Shown here: one piece after another, positions 9,865 to 20,508 of the stretch | Layout: each line of letters begins with the position of its first letter | How positions within the stretch are numbered: the stretch's first letter is position 1 | Source of the DNA: JBCCGI01 sp039029355 | GTDB taxonomy: Bacteria > Planctomycetota > UBA1135 > GCA-002686595 | Length of the DNA stretch: 21,891 nucleotides | Direction: 5' to 3' | Assembly (NCBI GenBank): GCA_039029355.1 | Contig: JBCCGI010000112.1 | Location: 1 to 21,891 of the forward strand | The notes under the pieces: model-generated | What the model was told of the DNA's origin: nothing | The model's database searches: none | What the model saw: only the letters and a program-made list of their open reading frames with translations | Translations under genes and position numbers: made by a program

Positions 9865-9870
9865 ATGCAC

Positions 9871-11547
9871 ATGAGCCACCTCGCCCTGCTCCTCGCCCTT
9901 GCCCTCCCCACCAGCGTCTCGGAAGACCCGGTCGAACCGGCGGTCTACGAGGAGCTCGCCCAGAGCCCGGACGGCACCGCCGCCGTGGTCGTGATGCTGC
10001 GCGGCGTCGAGACCACGGCCGCCGACCTCGCCGCCCATCAGGAGGCCGTCGCCGAGCGCCAGGAGCTGGTCCTCGCGGCCCTTGCTCCGGCCGACCTGGA
10101 CCTCGGCTACCGCTACGCCAACGTCGCCGCCCTGAGCGGGCGGGTGACGGCCGGCGGCGTCGCCGTCCTGGCCGCCCACCCCGACGTCCTCGCGGTCGGG
10201 GTCAACGGCCGGGGCGGGATCCAGCTCGCCGAGAGCGTGCCCTTTATCGGCGCCGACCTGGTCCACGGGACCGGCGTGAGCGGCGCCGGGGTGACCGTCG
10301 CGGTGCTCGACACCGGCATCGACACCGACCACCCCGACCTGGCGGACAACATCGCGCCCGGCGCCATGCACTTCCTCGACGACGGCTGGACCGTCGGCGC
10401 CGGGGCCGAGGACGTCCACGGCCACGGCACCCACGTCGCCGGCATCGTGACCTCGAAGGGCGTGGAGTCCGCGGTCGGCGTCGCGCCCGACGCCGACGTG
10501 CTCGCGATCCAGGTCCTGGCCGACGACGGGACCGGCTGGATCACCGACTGGGCCGCCGGCGTCGACCACGTGGTGAGCGTCGCCCCCGACTACGCGAACC
10601 TCTGCGCGATCAACCTGAGCCTGGGGACCTTCGTGCTCTACGGCGCCTGCCCGTGCGACGACGAGGACTCCGCCACGATGCTCCTGGCGGCCTCGATCCA
10701 GGCCGCCAAGGACGCCGGCATCACGAGCTTCGCCGCGAGCGGCAACTTCGGCTCCTGCGGCTCGATGTCCAGCCCCGCCTGCACCTCGGCGGCGGTCGCG
10801 GTCGCGGCGGTGTACGACGCGCCGGAGGGCCTGGTGGATCACGGGGTCTGCGTCGACGATCCGACCGCGGCGAACCAGGTGGTCTGCTTCTCCAACCGCA
10901 GCGCCTGCAACCAGCTCGCCGCGCCGGGCTACCTGATCGAGTCCGCGGCGGTCGGCGGCGGCGTCGTCGCCTTCAGCGGGACCTCGATGGCGGCGCCCCA
11001 CGTCGCCGGCGTGGCCGCGCTGATGAACGAGGTGAGCGCGAGCCTGACTCCGGACGTCGTGGTCGCGCTCCTCTCGGGAGGAGCCGATCCGGCCGACGAC
11101 CCCTGCGGCGCCGGTCCGCCTCCCCTGACGGTGAGCGCCTGGAACGCCGTCAACGCGATCACGCCGCCCTTGGAGCTCGTCCAGGTGGGCCTGCCGGCCA
11201 ACCCGGAGACCTTCGGCGTCGGGGTGACCAGCGCGCCGGTCCTCGACAAGGTGTGGGACCCGTGGATCGACCACACGACCTTCGCGACCGACGCGGTGGC
11301 CGACTTCGTCGCGGTGTCGCTCGTGCTGACGAACATCCCCACGCCCTTCGGCACGGTCCTCTGCGGGCTCGACCCGCTGCTGGTCGTGCTCAGCCCGGGC
11401 CCGGGGACTCCGTTCCACATTCCCATTCCGCTCGAGTCGGCCTACGCCGGCGCTAGGCTCGTCACGCAGGGCGGGAGCCTCGGCGCGGACGGCTCGATCG
11501 CGCTGGCGAACGGACTGGAGATCGTGATCGGTACGCACGCCGAGTGA
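9871..11547 (+). CDS. Secreted subtilisin-like serine peptidase (S8) with C-terminal module
   Basis: 558 residues from ATG 9871 (560 if ATG 9865 is used). Signal peptide MSHLALLLALALPTSVS. Residues about 20-110 look like an inhibitor-I9-type propeptide (AAVVVMLRGV ... VLAAHPDVLAVGV). The catalytic triad is complete: D147 in VAVLDTGID, H185 in HGHGTHVAG and S372 in FSGTSMAAPHVAG, with oxyanion N292 in ASGNFG. Several Cys pairs (ACPC, FGSCGS, PACTS) are consistent with an exported, disulfide-stabilised enzyme. From about residue 437 a ~120-residue tail carries NPETF-x-x-G-x-T-x-x-PVL-x-K-x-WDP. This is clearly related to the tail of the protein at 17165-18811. Subtilases hydrolyse proteins; the target here is unknown. 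The gene converges on the FG-GAP gene with a 129-base gap in which I see no good terminator. Confidence 0.95.
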   Translation: MSHLALLLALALPTSVSEDPVEPAVYEELAQSPDGTAAVVVMLRGVETTAADLAAHQEAVAERQELVLAALAPADLDLGYRYANVAALSGRVTAGGVAVLAAHPDVLAVGVNGRGGIQLAESVPFIGADLVHGTGVSGAGVTVAVLDTGIDTDHPDLADNIAPGAMHFLDDGWTVGAGAEDVHGHGTHVAGIVTSKGVESAVGVAPDADVLAIQVLADDGTGWITDWAAGVDHVVSVAPDYANLCAINLSLGTFVLYGACPCDDEDSATMLLAASIQAAKDAGITSFAASGNFGSCGSMSSPACTSAAVAVAAVYDAPEGLVDHGVCVDDPTAANQVVCFSNRSACNQLAAPGYLIESAAVGGGVVAFSGTSMAAPHVAGVAALMNEVSASLTPDVVVALLSGGADPADDPCGAGPPPLTVSAWNAVNAITPPLELVQVGLPANPETFGVGVTSAPVLDKVWDPWIDHTTFATDAVADFVAVSLVLTNIPTPFGTVLCGLDPLLVVLSPGPGTPFHIPIPLESAYAGARLVTQGGSLGADGSIALANGLEIVIGTHAE

Positions 11548-11676
11548 GCGTCGGCAGGCGCGCGTACGGGGCCGGGGCCTCGGCGACCGCGGTGATGACG
11601 TCGCTGATGTGGCGCAGATCGCCGTGCGGGCACGCCCACCGACCGGCCACGGGCGATGGGCCCCGCAGGCCCGGCG

Positions 11677-14484
<2,808 letters not shown>

Positions 14485-14877
14485 CGGGTGGAACCTGGGA
14501 AGAGGACGGGTCGGACGTGCCTGCATCCTAGCAGCCCCTCGTCGCGCGCGCGCACGGAGAGGCCTTCCGCGGATCGAGCGCACTCACGGGCCCGGGTTCT
14601 CCCGGACCCGCCGCGGCGCGGCCCCCTCTCGACGGCCCCCGTGGGGACTTGCCGGCCCGATCTCGAGCTGCGGCGCGATTTCGGTGCGGATTCCGCTGCC
14701 GCCTTTCGGGCGGGTTCCCGTTGTGAGGGCGACGCGGACGAGGACGCCCTCGGTGCCCTTGGTCCTGCGACTTCCCCCTTGTGCGGCGTCGCCCGAGCGG
14801 GCGACCACCGACTCCCAACAACCAAACGACCCAACCGTTCCATGCGCACCGCATCGCCCCCTTCCCCCGCCCACTCC
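14485..14877. other. 393-base divergent intergenic region
   Basis: Lies between the divergently read FG-GAP and glycine-rich genes, so it should hold both promoters. I cannot assign -35/-10 boxes with confidence. Frames read through it, but the residues are Arg/Pro-rich and lack the character of the flanking proteins, so I treat it as non-coding. The only distinct structure I see is the hairpin at 14788-14805. Confidence 0.5.
14788..14805 (+). promoter_or_regulatory. Small perfect hairpin upstream of the glycine-rich gene
   Basis: A seven-base perfect stem (GTCGCCC/GGGCGAC) encloses a GAGC loop and ends 72 bases before the ATG at 14878. The same CCC-GAGC-GGG core recurs just after the stop of this gene (16993-17014). 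The function is unknown; it could act in the leader mRNA or be an operator-like palindrome. Confidence 0.3.
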
Positions 14878-16992
14878 ATGGGCTCGCACCGCTCCTTCCT
14901 CGCGGCGGGACTGCTCCTCGCCGCCCTTCCGACCGCCGCGTCCGCCCAGGTCTCGGACCTGGTGAACGACGGGAAGACCTACGTCATCGACTTCTCGGGA
15001 ACCGACGAGGTCTACTGGATCCCGGACGAGTTCCCGCCGGGGGCGATCGACCTCTACGTCCGCGGCGGCCAGGGAGGCGACGCGACGTCGCTCTCCTGCT
15101 CGTCCGACGGTGGCAAGGGGGCCGAGATCTGGGCCACCTTCGAGGTCGGCAACGGGAGCAGCAAGCTGAAACCCGGCGGCCAGCTGAGGTTCGTGGTCGG
15201 CGAAGCCGGGGAAGACAAGTACGTCGGCGCCGCGGGTGGCGGAGGCGGGAGCGCGGTCCTCTATCGCTCGTCCACGTCGAGCTCGTGGGAGCTCCTCATG
15301 GTCGCCGGCGGCGGCGGTGGCGCTCACCAGGACGAGACCTACTTCTTCATCTGCCTCAACAGCGAGGACGGCAAGAACGCCAACGTCACCGCCGAGGGTG
15401 ACCCGGGCGGCGGAGTGAGCTACACCGCGCCGATCGGCTACGGCGCGCTTCCCACCACCTCCGGCTCGAGCTACCTCTCCGGAGGCGGAGGCGGCCACGG
15501 TGAGCTCTCCGGGGACTACTCGGGATGCGGCGGACCGGGCTACCCCGACGGGGGCAGCGGCGGCGGGTCATTCGCGGACGGCGGCTTTGGCTACGGCGGC
15601 GGCGGCTCTGGGACGACCGGCGGCGGTGGCGGCGGCGGCTATACCGGCGGCGGCGGCGGAGCCTCCAACCGCGAAGGCGGTGGTGGCGGCAGCTGGGTCG
15701 ACGAGAACCGCGCGGTCACGCACCTCATCGAGAAGGCCGGCAAGAAGGGCAACGGCAAGGCCAACTATCGATGCTACCCCTCCCTCGGGGCCGCGGAGTG
15801 CGCGGACGCAGCCGTCATCGACGACGACGACTACGAGATCACGATGTCGAACGCGGTCTCCCTCGAGCCGGACTGCCTAGGCAACCCGATGCCCGTCAGG
15901 CCCGCCTGGTTCGCGTACAAGAACACGACGCCGTTCGCAAAGGAGGTCACGGTTCGCACCGACAACATCGCCGCGCAGCTGTCCGTCTTCGACTCCTGCA
16001 GCGCAAGCGCTCCGTTCGCCTGTTCGGAGGTCACGTCGACGCCCGAGGTGACGTGGACGATTCCGCCCGGTGACAAGCACCGCATCCGCGTCACGACCCT
16101 CGCCGCGATTGGCCTCGTGCTCGAGGTCAGCTCGGACCTCGACGATCCCGGCAGCGGCGGCGGAGGCTCCGATCCGCCGGCCCCGACCTGCGGCCAGGCC
16201 CCGTTCGTCGAGAGTGACGCCGGGAACGACAACAACTACCCGTCCTACACCGTGCTCGGTGGCACGGGCTTGAACACGGCCTGCGGCGAGACCGTCGGCT
16301 CCGAGACCTGGTTCAAGTGCGAGTCCTGGGAGACCGACCAGTGCGTCAACACGACCGCGGTCGCGGCGCTGGCCGAGGACGTCCTCTCCGTCGAGGTCTT
16401 CGACGCCTGCAACGGTGAGCTCATCGCCTGCTCGCCCGCCTCGAGCTCCAACCTGGTCTCGTGGGTCATTCCGACCGGCGAGGAGCACGTGATTCGAGTC
16501 TCGTCGACCAAGTCCGAGGAGGTGCAGTTCGTCCTCAAGCACCGCGTGCCGCTGAAGAGCGCGACGTGGCTGCAGCTCGGCAACGGCCTGGCGGCCGGCG
16601 GCGTCATCCCCAAGCTCGAGGCCTACGCCGGCTGCAGCGGGGAGTGGGGCGAAGCGGCCGCGGTGGTCCCCGGCGCCCTCGAGGTTTCGCAAGCGGCGCC
16701 GCTCGCCCCCGCGGTGGCCATCATCGGCATGCAGGAAGCCAACACCCCGCTCTTCGGCGGAACGCTTGTGCCCAGCCTCGACATCATCGTCGGCGGGGCA
16801 ACCGATGAGAACGGGGAGCTCGTGGTGCCGCTGACCTGGCCGAAGCCCACCCCCCAATGCCTCTCCTTCGTCACCCAGGTCTGGATCCTCGACCCCGCCG
16901 GGCCCGAGGGGGTCTCCGCCACCGACGCGCTTCGGCTGGCGTTGAACATCGATCCCTGCTCCCACGAGCCACCTCCCTTCGATCCCGAGTGA
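14878..16992 (+). CDS. Secreted glycine-rich protein (ALK/LTK-type GR domain) with two PPC-like domains and C-terminal module
   Basis: 704 residues from the ATG at 14878, which opens directly into a signal peptide (MGSHRSFLAAGLLLAALPTAASAQ). The in-frame ATG at 14842 would add 12 residues with no extra support. Residues about 40-285 resemble the ALK/LTK glycine-rich domain (Pfam ALK_LTK_GRD): LLMVAGGGGGAHQ near 140, GGFGYGGGGSG near 235, and GGGYTGGGGGASNREGGGGG near 255. Two Cys-containing, beta-rich repeats follow at about 295-420 and 440-560. They share a Trp/Phe...V-x-VFD-x-C-x-x-x-x-x-C-x-x...V-x-W-x-IP-x-G-x-x-H-x-I-RV pattern and are PPC-like (pre-peptidase C-terminal). A GSGGGGS-type linker separates them. 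The last ~120 residues (PLFGGTLVPSLDI ... VSATDALRLAL) resemble the tail of the PQQ-repeat protein. Probably a secreted or surface-bound structural or binding protein. No enzyme motif seen. Confidence 0.9.
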   Translation: MGSHRSFLAAGLLLAALPTAASAQVSDLVNDGKTYVIDFSGTDEVYWIPDEFPPGAIDLYVRGGQGGDATSLSCSSDGGKGAEIWATFEVGNGSSKLKPGGQLRFVVGEAGEDKYVGAAGGGGGSAVLYRSSTSSSWELLMVAGGGGGAHQDETYFFICLNSEDGKNANVTAEGDPGGGVSYTAPIGYGALPTTSGSSYLSGGGGGHGELSGDYSGCGGPGYPDGGSGGGSFADGGFGYGGGGSGTTGGGGGGGYTGGGGGASNREGGGGGSWVDENRAVTHLIEKAGKKGNGKANYRCYPSLGAAECADAAVIDDDDYEITMSNAVSLEPDCLGNPMPVRPAWFAYKNTTPFAKEVTVRTDNIAAQLSVFDSCSASAPFACSEVTSTPEVTWTIPPGDKHRIRVTTLAAIGLVLEVSSDLDDPGSGGGGSDPPAPTCGQAPFVESDAGNDNNYPSYTVLGGTGLNTACGETVGSETWFKCESWETDQCVNTTAVAALAEDVLSVEVFDACNGELIACSPASSSNLVSWVIPTGEEHVIRVSSTKSEEVQFVLKHRVPLKSATWLQLGNGLAAGGVIPKLEAYAGCSGEWGEAAAVVPGALEVSQAAPLAPAVAIIGMQEANTPLFGGTLVPSLDIIVGGATDENGELVVPLTWPKPTPQCLSFVTQVWILDPAGPEGVSATDALRLALNIDPCSHEPPPFDPE

Positions 16993-17014
16993 GACGTTCC
17001 CGAGCGGGAATGTC
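16993..17014 (+). other. Hairpin directly after the glycine-rich gene
   Basis: GACGTTCCC/GGGAATGTC pairs as nine base pairs with one G-T wobble around a GAGC loop. It starts immediately after the TGA stop. No T-tract follows, so it is not a terminator by itself. Its core matches the hairpin at 14788-14805. Confidence 0.4.
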
Positions 17015-17025
17015 GTCGCCGGCCT

Positions 17026-17070
17026 GAAGAGCCCGCCCCTCCCAGGAGGGGCGGGCTCTTCCCGCTTTTT
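17026..17070 (+). terminator. Strong intrinsic terminator of the glycine-rich gene
   Basis: A perfect GC-rich inverted repeat: arms at 17026-17042 and 17045-17061 (GAAGAGCCCGCCCCTCC and its complement). It forms a stem of about 16 bp with a tiny loop and is followed by CCG and then TTTTT at 17066-17070. It is the clearest rho-independent terminator in the window and separates this gene from the next one on the same strand. Confidence 0.92.
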
Positions 17071-17164
17071 CCGATGCCGCCCTTGGGAGCCGTTCCCGTT
17101 CTCCAGGCGACGACAGTCGACTCCCGACGATCTCCGCAGGAACCCCAGTCATCGAGACTCAGAC

Positions 17165-18811
17165 ATGAAGCTCCTGGACCGCTCCCTTCCCATCGCCATC
17201 CTCCTGACGGTCGCCCCGTTGGCCTCGGCCCTCGACGAGCAGGGCGAGGACGACTTCGTGATCAGCGCCTCCGCCGGTCTGACCGACCACACCTTGGCGG
17301 AGGTCGCCAGCGCCCCCGAGATCGGGACGTACCTGGTGGTGTGGCACGCGAGCACCACGGGCTTCGGCGGTGCCACCCAGGCCCTGAAGGCGCGCCTCTA
17401 CGACGCCGAGACCCGAAGTCCGATCACCGCCGAGTTCACGGTCGCGACCCTTACCGAGCATGAGTCGCACGACGTGGCTTACTCCTCGGCCCAGCAGGAG
17501 TACATGGTCGTGTGGACACAGGGCTCGAAGATCCACAGCGAGCGCATCGGCGCGAGCATCGGCGACCTCCGCTTCAGCTCGATCCTCCACGTGCCGAGCT
17601 TCGCCGGCGATCCCGAGGAGCTGTCGATCGCCTACGCCGAGGGCCAGGACAAGTTCCTGCTCGCTTGGCACCAGCCGCTGGCGCTGCCGCTCGCCAACGG
17701 CGACGAGATCCACGGGGGCCTGATCGACGGCGCCACCAGTGTCCACGGTGCGATCCAGACCTTCAGCTCGGACGAGGAGCTCGACGTCGACTCCCGGTCG
17801 ATCCGGGCTGATATCGCCTACAACTCCACCGAGGAGCTGTTCGTGATCGTCTGGCAGACGAATCGCATCCAGGGCGGGTCCGCGCAGGGCGCCTGGAAGA
17901 TCTGGGGGCGGCGCGTCGACGCGGCGACCGGCGAGTTGATCGGAGACGACATTTACCTCCTGAAGGACCTCGTCTCGGGCGAATCGAGCATGCGCAAGCC
18001 GCGCATCGCCTACAACCCCGCGAACGACGAGTACCTCGTCACCTACATCGTCAGCCTCTCCCACGTCTTCGGCACGTGGCTCGAAGGGAACGACCTCGGG
18101 TACGTGACGACCCAGGACTCGCTGAACGAGGTGGCGTCGTCGGTGGCCGTAGTCGCCGACACGCGCCACGGCGGCTTCCTCGTGGGGTGGACCGGCGCGA
18201 ACGCCCAGGACGTCCGCGAGGTCTACGTCGCCCGCGCGGGCGACTCCGAGGACGGCTTCCTCGGCCTCGGCGAGCAGATCAGCGAAGCCGAAGGCGCGGA
18301 CCCTTCGGTTCCCGGCGCGAAGGAGATCGCCTTGACCTTCGATCACGAGACCGTCGACTTCCTCGCCGTCTGGAACGCCGAACAGACCGGTGCGGACGTG
18401 AAGTCGAACGTGTTCGGGCAGTTCTGGACCGCCTACCCGACCGAGCTGGAAGCGACCGAGACGGTCCGCGCCGGCTCGAACCCCGAGGGCTTCTCGCCGG
18501 GGCAGACCACCGGCCCGGTGCTCGCCAAGACCTGGGACCCGGCCGTCGACCTCGCTCTCGATGACCTGGCCGGCGTGATGCTCCTCGGCTTCGCCGCGAC
18601 CGACCTCACGGTGGCGGGCATCACCGGCGCGCTCCTCTGCGAGCCCTCCAACCTCACCCCGATCCTCGCCGACGACCAAGGCGGCTTCGCGGTGCCCATC
18701 CCCGAGCTCGCTGCGTTGATCGGCTCCGGCATGTGTACGCAGGCCTTCCGCATCACGGCGACCGAGATCGTCGCACAGAACGCGATCGACCTGGTCCTCG
18801 GGACCTTCTGA
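17165..18811 (+). CDS. Secreted seven-repeat (propeller-like) protein with C-terminal module
   Basis: 548 residues from ATG 17165, with a signal peptide (MKLLDRSLPIAILLTVAPLASA). No Shine-Dalgarno site is visible. I count seven repeats of the form h-x-h-A-Y-x-x-x-x-x-E-a-h-V-x-W: ASAPEIGTYLVVWHA, AYSSAQQEYMVVWTQ, AYAEGQDKFLLAWHQ, AYNSTEELFVIVWQT, AYNPANDEYLVTYIV, VADTRHGGFLVGWTG and TFDHETVDFLAVWNA. Seven is the common number of propeller blades, so a single seven-bladed beta-propeller is the likely fold (inference). From about residue 430 a C-terminal module follows with NPEGF-x-x-G-x-T-x-x-PVL-x-K-x-WDP, ending in IDLVLGTF. It aligns with the tail of the S8 peptidase at 9871-11547. I do not recognise a named family or an enzymatic motif. 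A GC-rich inverted repeat follows the stop. Confidence 0.88.
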   Translation: MKLLDRSLPIAILLTVAPLASALDEQGEDDFVISASAGLTDHTLAEVASAPEIGTYLVVWHASTTGFGGATQALKARLYDAETRSPITAEFTVATLTEHESHDVAYSSAQQEYMVVWTQGSKIHSERIGASIGDLRFSSILHVPSFAGDPEELSIAYAEGQDKFLLAWHQPLALPLANGDEIHGGLIDGATSVHGAIQTFSSDEELDVDSRSIRADIAYNSTEELFVIVWQTNRIQGGSAQGAWKIWGRRVDAATGELIGDDIYLLKDLVSGESSMRKPRIAYNPANDEYLVTYIVSLSHVFGTWLEGNDLGYVTTQDSLNEVASSVAVVADTRHGGFLVGWTGANAQDVREVYVARAGDSEDGFLGLGEQISEAEGADPSVPGAKEIALTFDHETVDFLAVWNAEQTGADVKSNVFGQFWTAYPTELEATETVRAGSNPEGFSPGQTTGPVLAKTWDPAVDLALDDLAGVMLLGFAATDLTVAGITGALLCEPSNLTPILADDQGGFAVPIPELAALIGSGMCTQAFRITATEIVAQNAIDLVLGTF

Positions 18812-18821
18812 GCCGAAGACC

Positions 18822-18854
18822 ACCCCGGCGCCCTGCCCCTGGAGGCGCCGGGGT
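18822..18854 (+). terminator. Terminator-like inverted repeat after the seven-repeat gene
   Basis: An 11-bp perfect stem (ACCCCGGCGCC/GGCGCCGGGGT) with an 11-base loop starts 10 bases after the stop. There is no T-tract, so it may be an RNA-stabilising hairpin or a rho-assisted end rather than a strict intrinsic terminator. Confidence 0.55.
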
Positions 18855-19202
18855 CCGGAGCTAGGCGACGGTTGGGCGGCCGTCCGATCCTTCGGCCTTC
18901 GATACGCGGCCGCAGAACGGCGGAGCGGGAGTGAGGTTCTCATCACTCCGAAGTGGATGGAGCTGCTGGCTTCCCAGCCGTCCGCAGCCCTTGCCTCTGT
19001 TCGCGCACCCGCCGGCTCTCGCGACCAAGTCCATATCCAAACGGCCTCGGCGCTGCGACTCCCAGAATCGATGTCGCAGGCTCCTGAGCGGAGAATAAGC
19101 CGAGTTCGATCGGCCGCGGGCGGAGGCGGCGACACCAAGGCGGAGGTTGCTCCCGCTCCGGGAGCGCGTTCCTCTCGAACCCCTTCTCCAAGGACACGTG
19201 GC
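18855..19202. other. 348-base intergenic region with leader of the PGRS-like gene
   Basis: No coding frame here looks real. The region holds a small perfect hairpin (GGAGTGA/TCACTCC, 18928-18949) and another (GCTCCC/GGGAGC, 19149-19165) shortly before the Shine-Dalgarno site. A promoter for the downstream gene is expected but I cannot place it. Confidence 0.45.
19190..19194 (+). promoter_or_regulatory. Ribosome binding site of the glycine-repeat gene
   Basis: AAGGA stands eight bases before the ATG at 19203. It sets the start there rather than at the upstream in-frame ATGs near 18957, whose residues look non-coding. Confidence 0.6.
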
Positions 19203-20132
19203 ATGAAGCCCACTCGGATCCTCGGCGCCCTCTCCCTCGGCGCGTTCACGACTCTCGCACTCGTCGCCCACTCGGCTCCGCAGCCCTCCTCGGGCGGCGG
19301 GAGCTTCTACGACTACCCGCCCGGCTACCCCTTCGGACAGGACGGCACCGCCAGCCACCCCCACGGCTACGACGGCTACCCCGGCGACACGCCGGCGGAC
19401 CTCGACGTCGACGGCGACGGGCAACCCGACTACACCGGCCAACCCCACGGCGGCCCCGGCGGCCAGGGCTTCGGCAACGGCAACGGCGGTCGCGGCGGCG
19501 ACGGCGGCCACGCCAACAACCTGGTCGGGGGCGACGGCGGCCGCGGCGGCGACAGCGGTTCCTCCGGCGGCGTCGGTGGGCGCGGCGGCAACGGAGCGAG
19601 CGACTTCGTCAGCGGAGGCCTCGGGGGCGACGGCGGGCATGGCTTTGCCCGCGGCGGTCGCGGCGGCGATGGAGGCAGCGGCAGCGAGTCGTCCGGCGAC
19701 GGCGGTGGCGGCGGCCTCGGCTTCGGGCCCGGCTCCCCGGGTGGACGCGGCGGCAACGGCGGCGCCGGCGGGGGCAGCGACACCTCCTCCGCCGCGGGCG
19801 GCAACGGCGGCGCCGGGGGCGACTCGGCCTCGGGCATCGGTGGCACCGGGGGCAACGGCGGCGACGGCGGAACGTCCGGGACCTACATCACCTGGATCGG
19901 TGAGGTCCACGGGCCCAAGTCCAAGCCCGGCGGGAAGGGCGGCCCCGGCGGCAGCTCGGTCGCCGGCCCCGGCGGCAACGGCGGAGCGGGCGGTGCCGGC
20001 GGCACCCAGGGGGCCGCGGGCGGTGACGGCGGCGACGCCGGCTGCGGAACGAGCCCCGGCAGCCCCGGAGCGGGGGGCGCGGGCACCGGCTCGCACCCCG
20101 ACGGCGACGACGGGCAGGTCGACTGCCCTTAG
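19203..20132 (+). CDS. Secreted collagen/PGRS-like glycine-rich repeat protein
   Basis: 309 residues. Signal peptide MKPTRILGALSLGAFTTLALVAHSA. A Tyr/Pro/Gly segment (residues about 30-65) and a calcium-loop-like DLDVDGDGQPDY follow. Most of the rest (about 78-300) is GG-x-GG-x repeats (GGNGGAGG, GGRGGDGG and similar) with scattered Asn, Asp and Ser. These resemble PE_PGRS or collagen-like low-complexity domains. A short non-glycine break, TYITWIGEVHGPKSKPGG, sits near residue 230. Composition suggests an extended, possibly calcium-binding surface or matrix protein; no enzymatic motif is present. A long minus-strand Ala/Gly-rich frame over the same DNA is a compositional shadow. The stop at 20132 lies about 50 bases before the insertion-sequence remnant, so the original downstream sequence may have been lost. 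Confidence 0.82.
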   Translation: MKPTRILGALSLGAFTTLALVAHSAPQPSSGGGSFYDYPPGYPFGQDGTASHPHGYDGYPGDTPADLDVDGDGQPDYTGQPHGGPGGQGFGNGNGGRGGDGGHANNLVGGDGGRGGDSGSSGGVGGRGGNGASDFVSGGLGGDGGHGFARGGRGGDGGSGSESSGDGGGGGLGFGPGSPGGRGGNGGAGGGSDTSSAAGGNGGAGGDSASGIGGTGGNGGDGGTSGTYITWIGEVHGPKSKPGGKGGPGGSSVAGPGGNGGAGGAGGTQGAAGGDGGDAGCGTSPGSPGAGGAGTGSHPDGDDGQVDCP

Positions 20133-20183
20133 GGTCGAGCGCCCCTAGCCAGGCCGCTACCGAGGTGCCCTGGCGCGCAGCGG

Positions 20184-20450
20184 CACTGGGAACGGGTCGT
20201 GCCCTTCCTCGACTTCCCGGCTCCGATCCGCAGGGTCATCTACACCACCAACGCGATCGAGTCGCTGAACGCCAGCCTGCGCAAGGTGCTCACGCCGCGG
20301 CGGCACTTCCCGTCGGACGAGGCCGCTCTGAAGGTGATGTACCTGGCGATCCAGAACCGCCAGCGGCGCTGGACCCGGCCGATGCAGTCGTGGAGCCTCG
20401 CGCTCCAGCACTCTTCCATCCACTTCGAGGGGCGCATCCCTCTCAACTGA
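20184..20450 (+). pseudogene. IS256/mutator-type transposase, C-terminal fragment
   Basis: The frame reads HWERVVPFLDFPAPIRRVIY, then TTNAIESLNASLRK, RRHFPSDEAALKVMYLA and RRWTRPMQSW, ending FEGRIPLN and a TGA stop at 20448-20450. These are the hallmark C-terminal motifs of IS256-family transposases, where the equivalent is WxxVxPFxxFPxxxRxxIYTTNAIExxN...FPxxxAAxKxxYLA. Only about 88 of roughly 400 residues remain, so the N-terminal DNA-binding part and the first two acidic catalytic residues are absent. A GTG at 20199 could start an 83-residue peptide, but this is almost certainly not a functional gene. Confidence 0.9.
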
Positions 20451-20470
20451 AGTGCCGCGTCAGATGCGAC

Positions 20471-20494
20471 TTACACAGCGAACCTGACACTCCC
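20471..20494 (+). repeat. IS256-type right terminal inverted repeat
   Basis: The plus strand reads TTACACAG followed by TGACACTCCC. Read inward, this is GGGAGTGTCAGG...CTGTGTAA, the typical end of IS256-family elements. It sits about 20 bases after the transposase stop, as in intact members. No matching left repeat is seen in the window. Confidence 0.65.
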
Positions 20495-20508
20495 GACCGC
20501 GCGGCCTA

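Larger units (their letters stand above)
20184..20494 (+). mobile_element. Remnant of an IS256-family insertion sequence (right end)
   Basis: Combines the C-terminal transposase fragment (20184-20450) with an IS256-type right-end inverted repeat (about 20471-20494). The left ~1 kb expected of a full element is missing. The left breakpoint lies between the stop of the glycine-repeat gene at 20132 and about 20184. The remnant abuts the 3' end of the DUF416 gene. Confidence 0.82.

Noticed and set aside
14485..14583. N-terminal extension of the FG-GAP protein to an ATG at 14583
   Set aside because: The extra 33 residues are Arg/Pro-rich and precede a perfect signal peptide that starts at the ATG at 14484.
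18861..20096. 411-residue Ala/Val-rich frame on the minus strand
   Set aside because: It is the complement of GGC/GGN glycine codons. The plus strand has the Shine-Dalgarno site, the signal peptide and coherent GG-x-GG repeats.
19440..20110. Tandem GGCGGC-type repeats that could be mistaken for a CRISPR or satellite array
   Set aside because: The repeats are irregular in phase and length and simply encode GG-x-GG-x protein repeats. There are no constant-length spacers.
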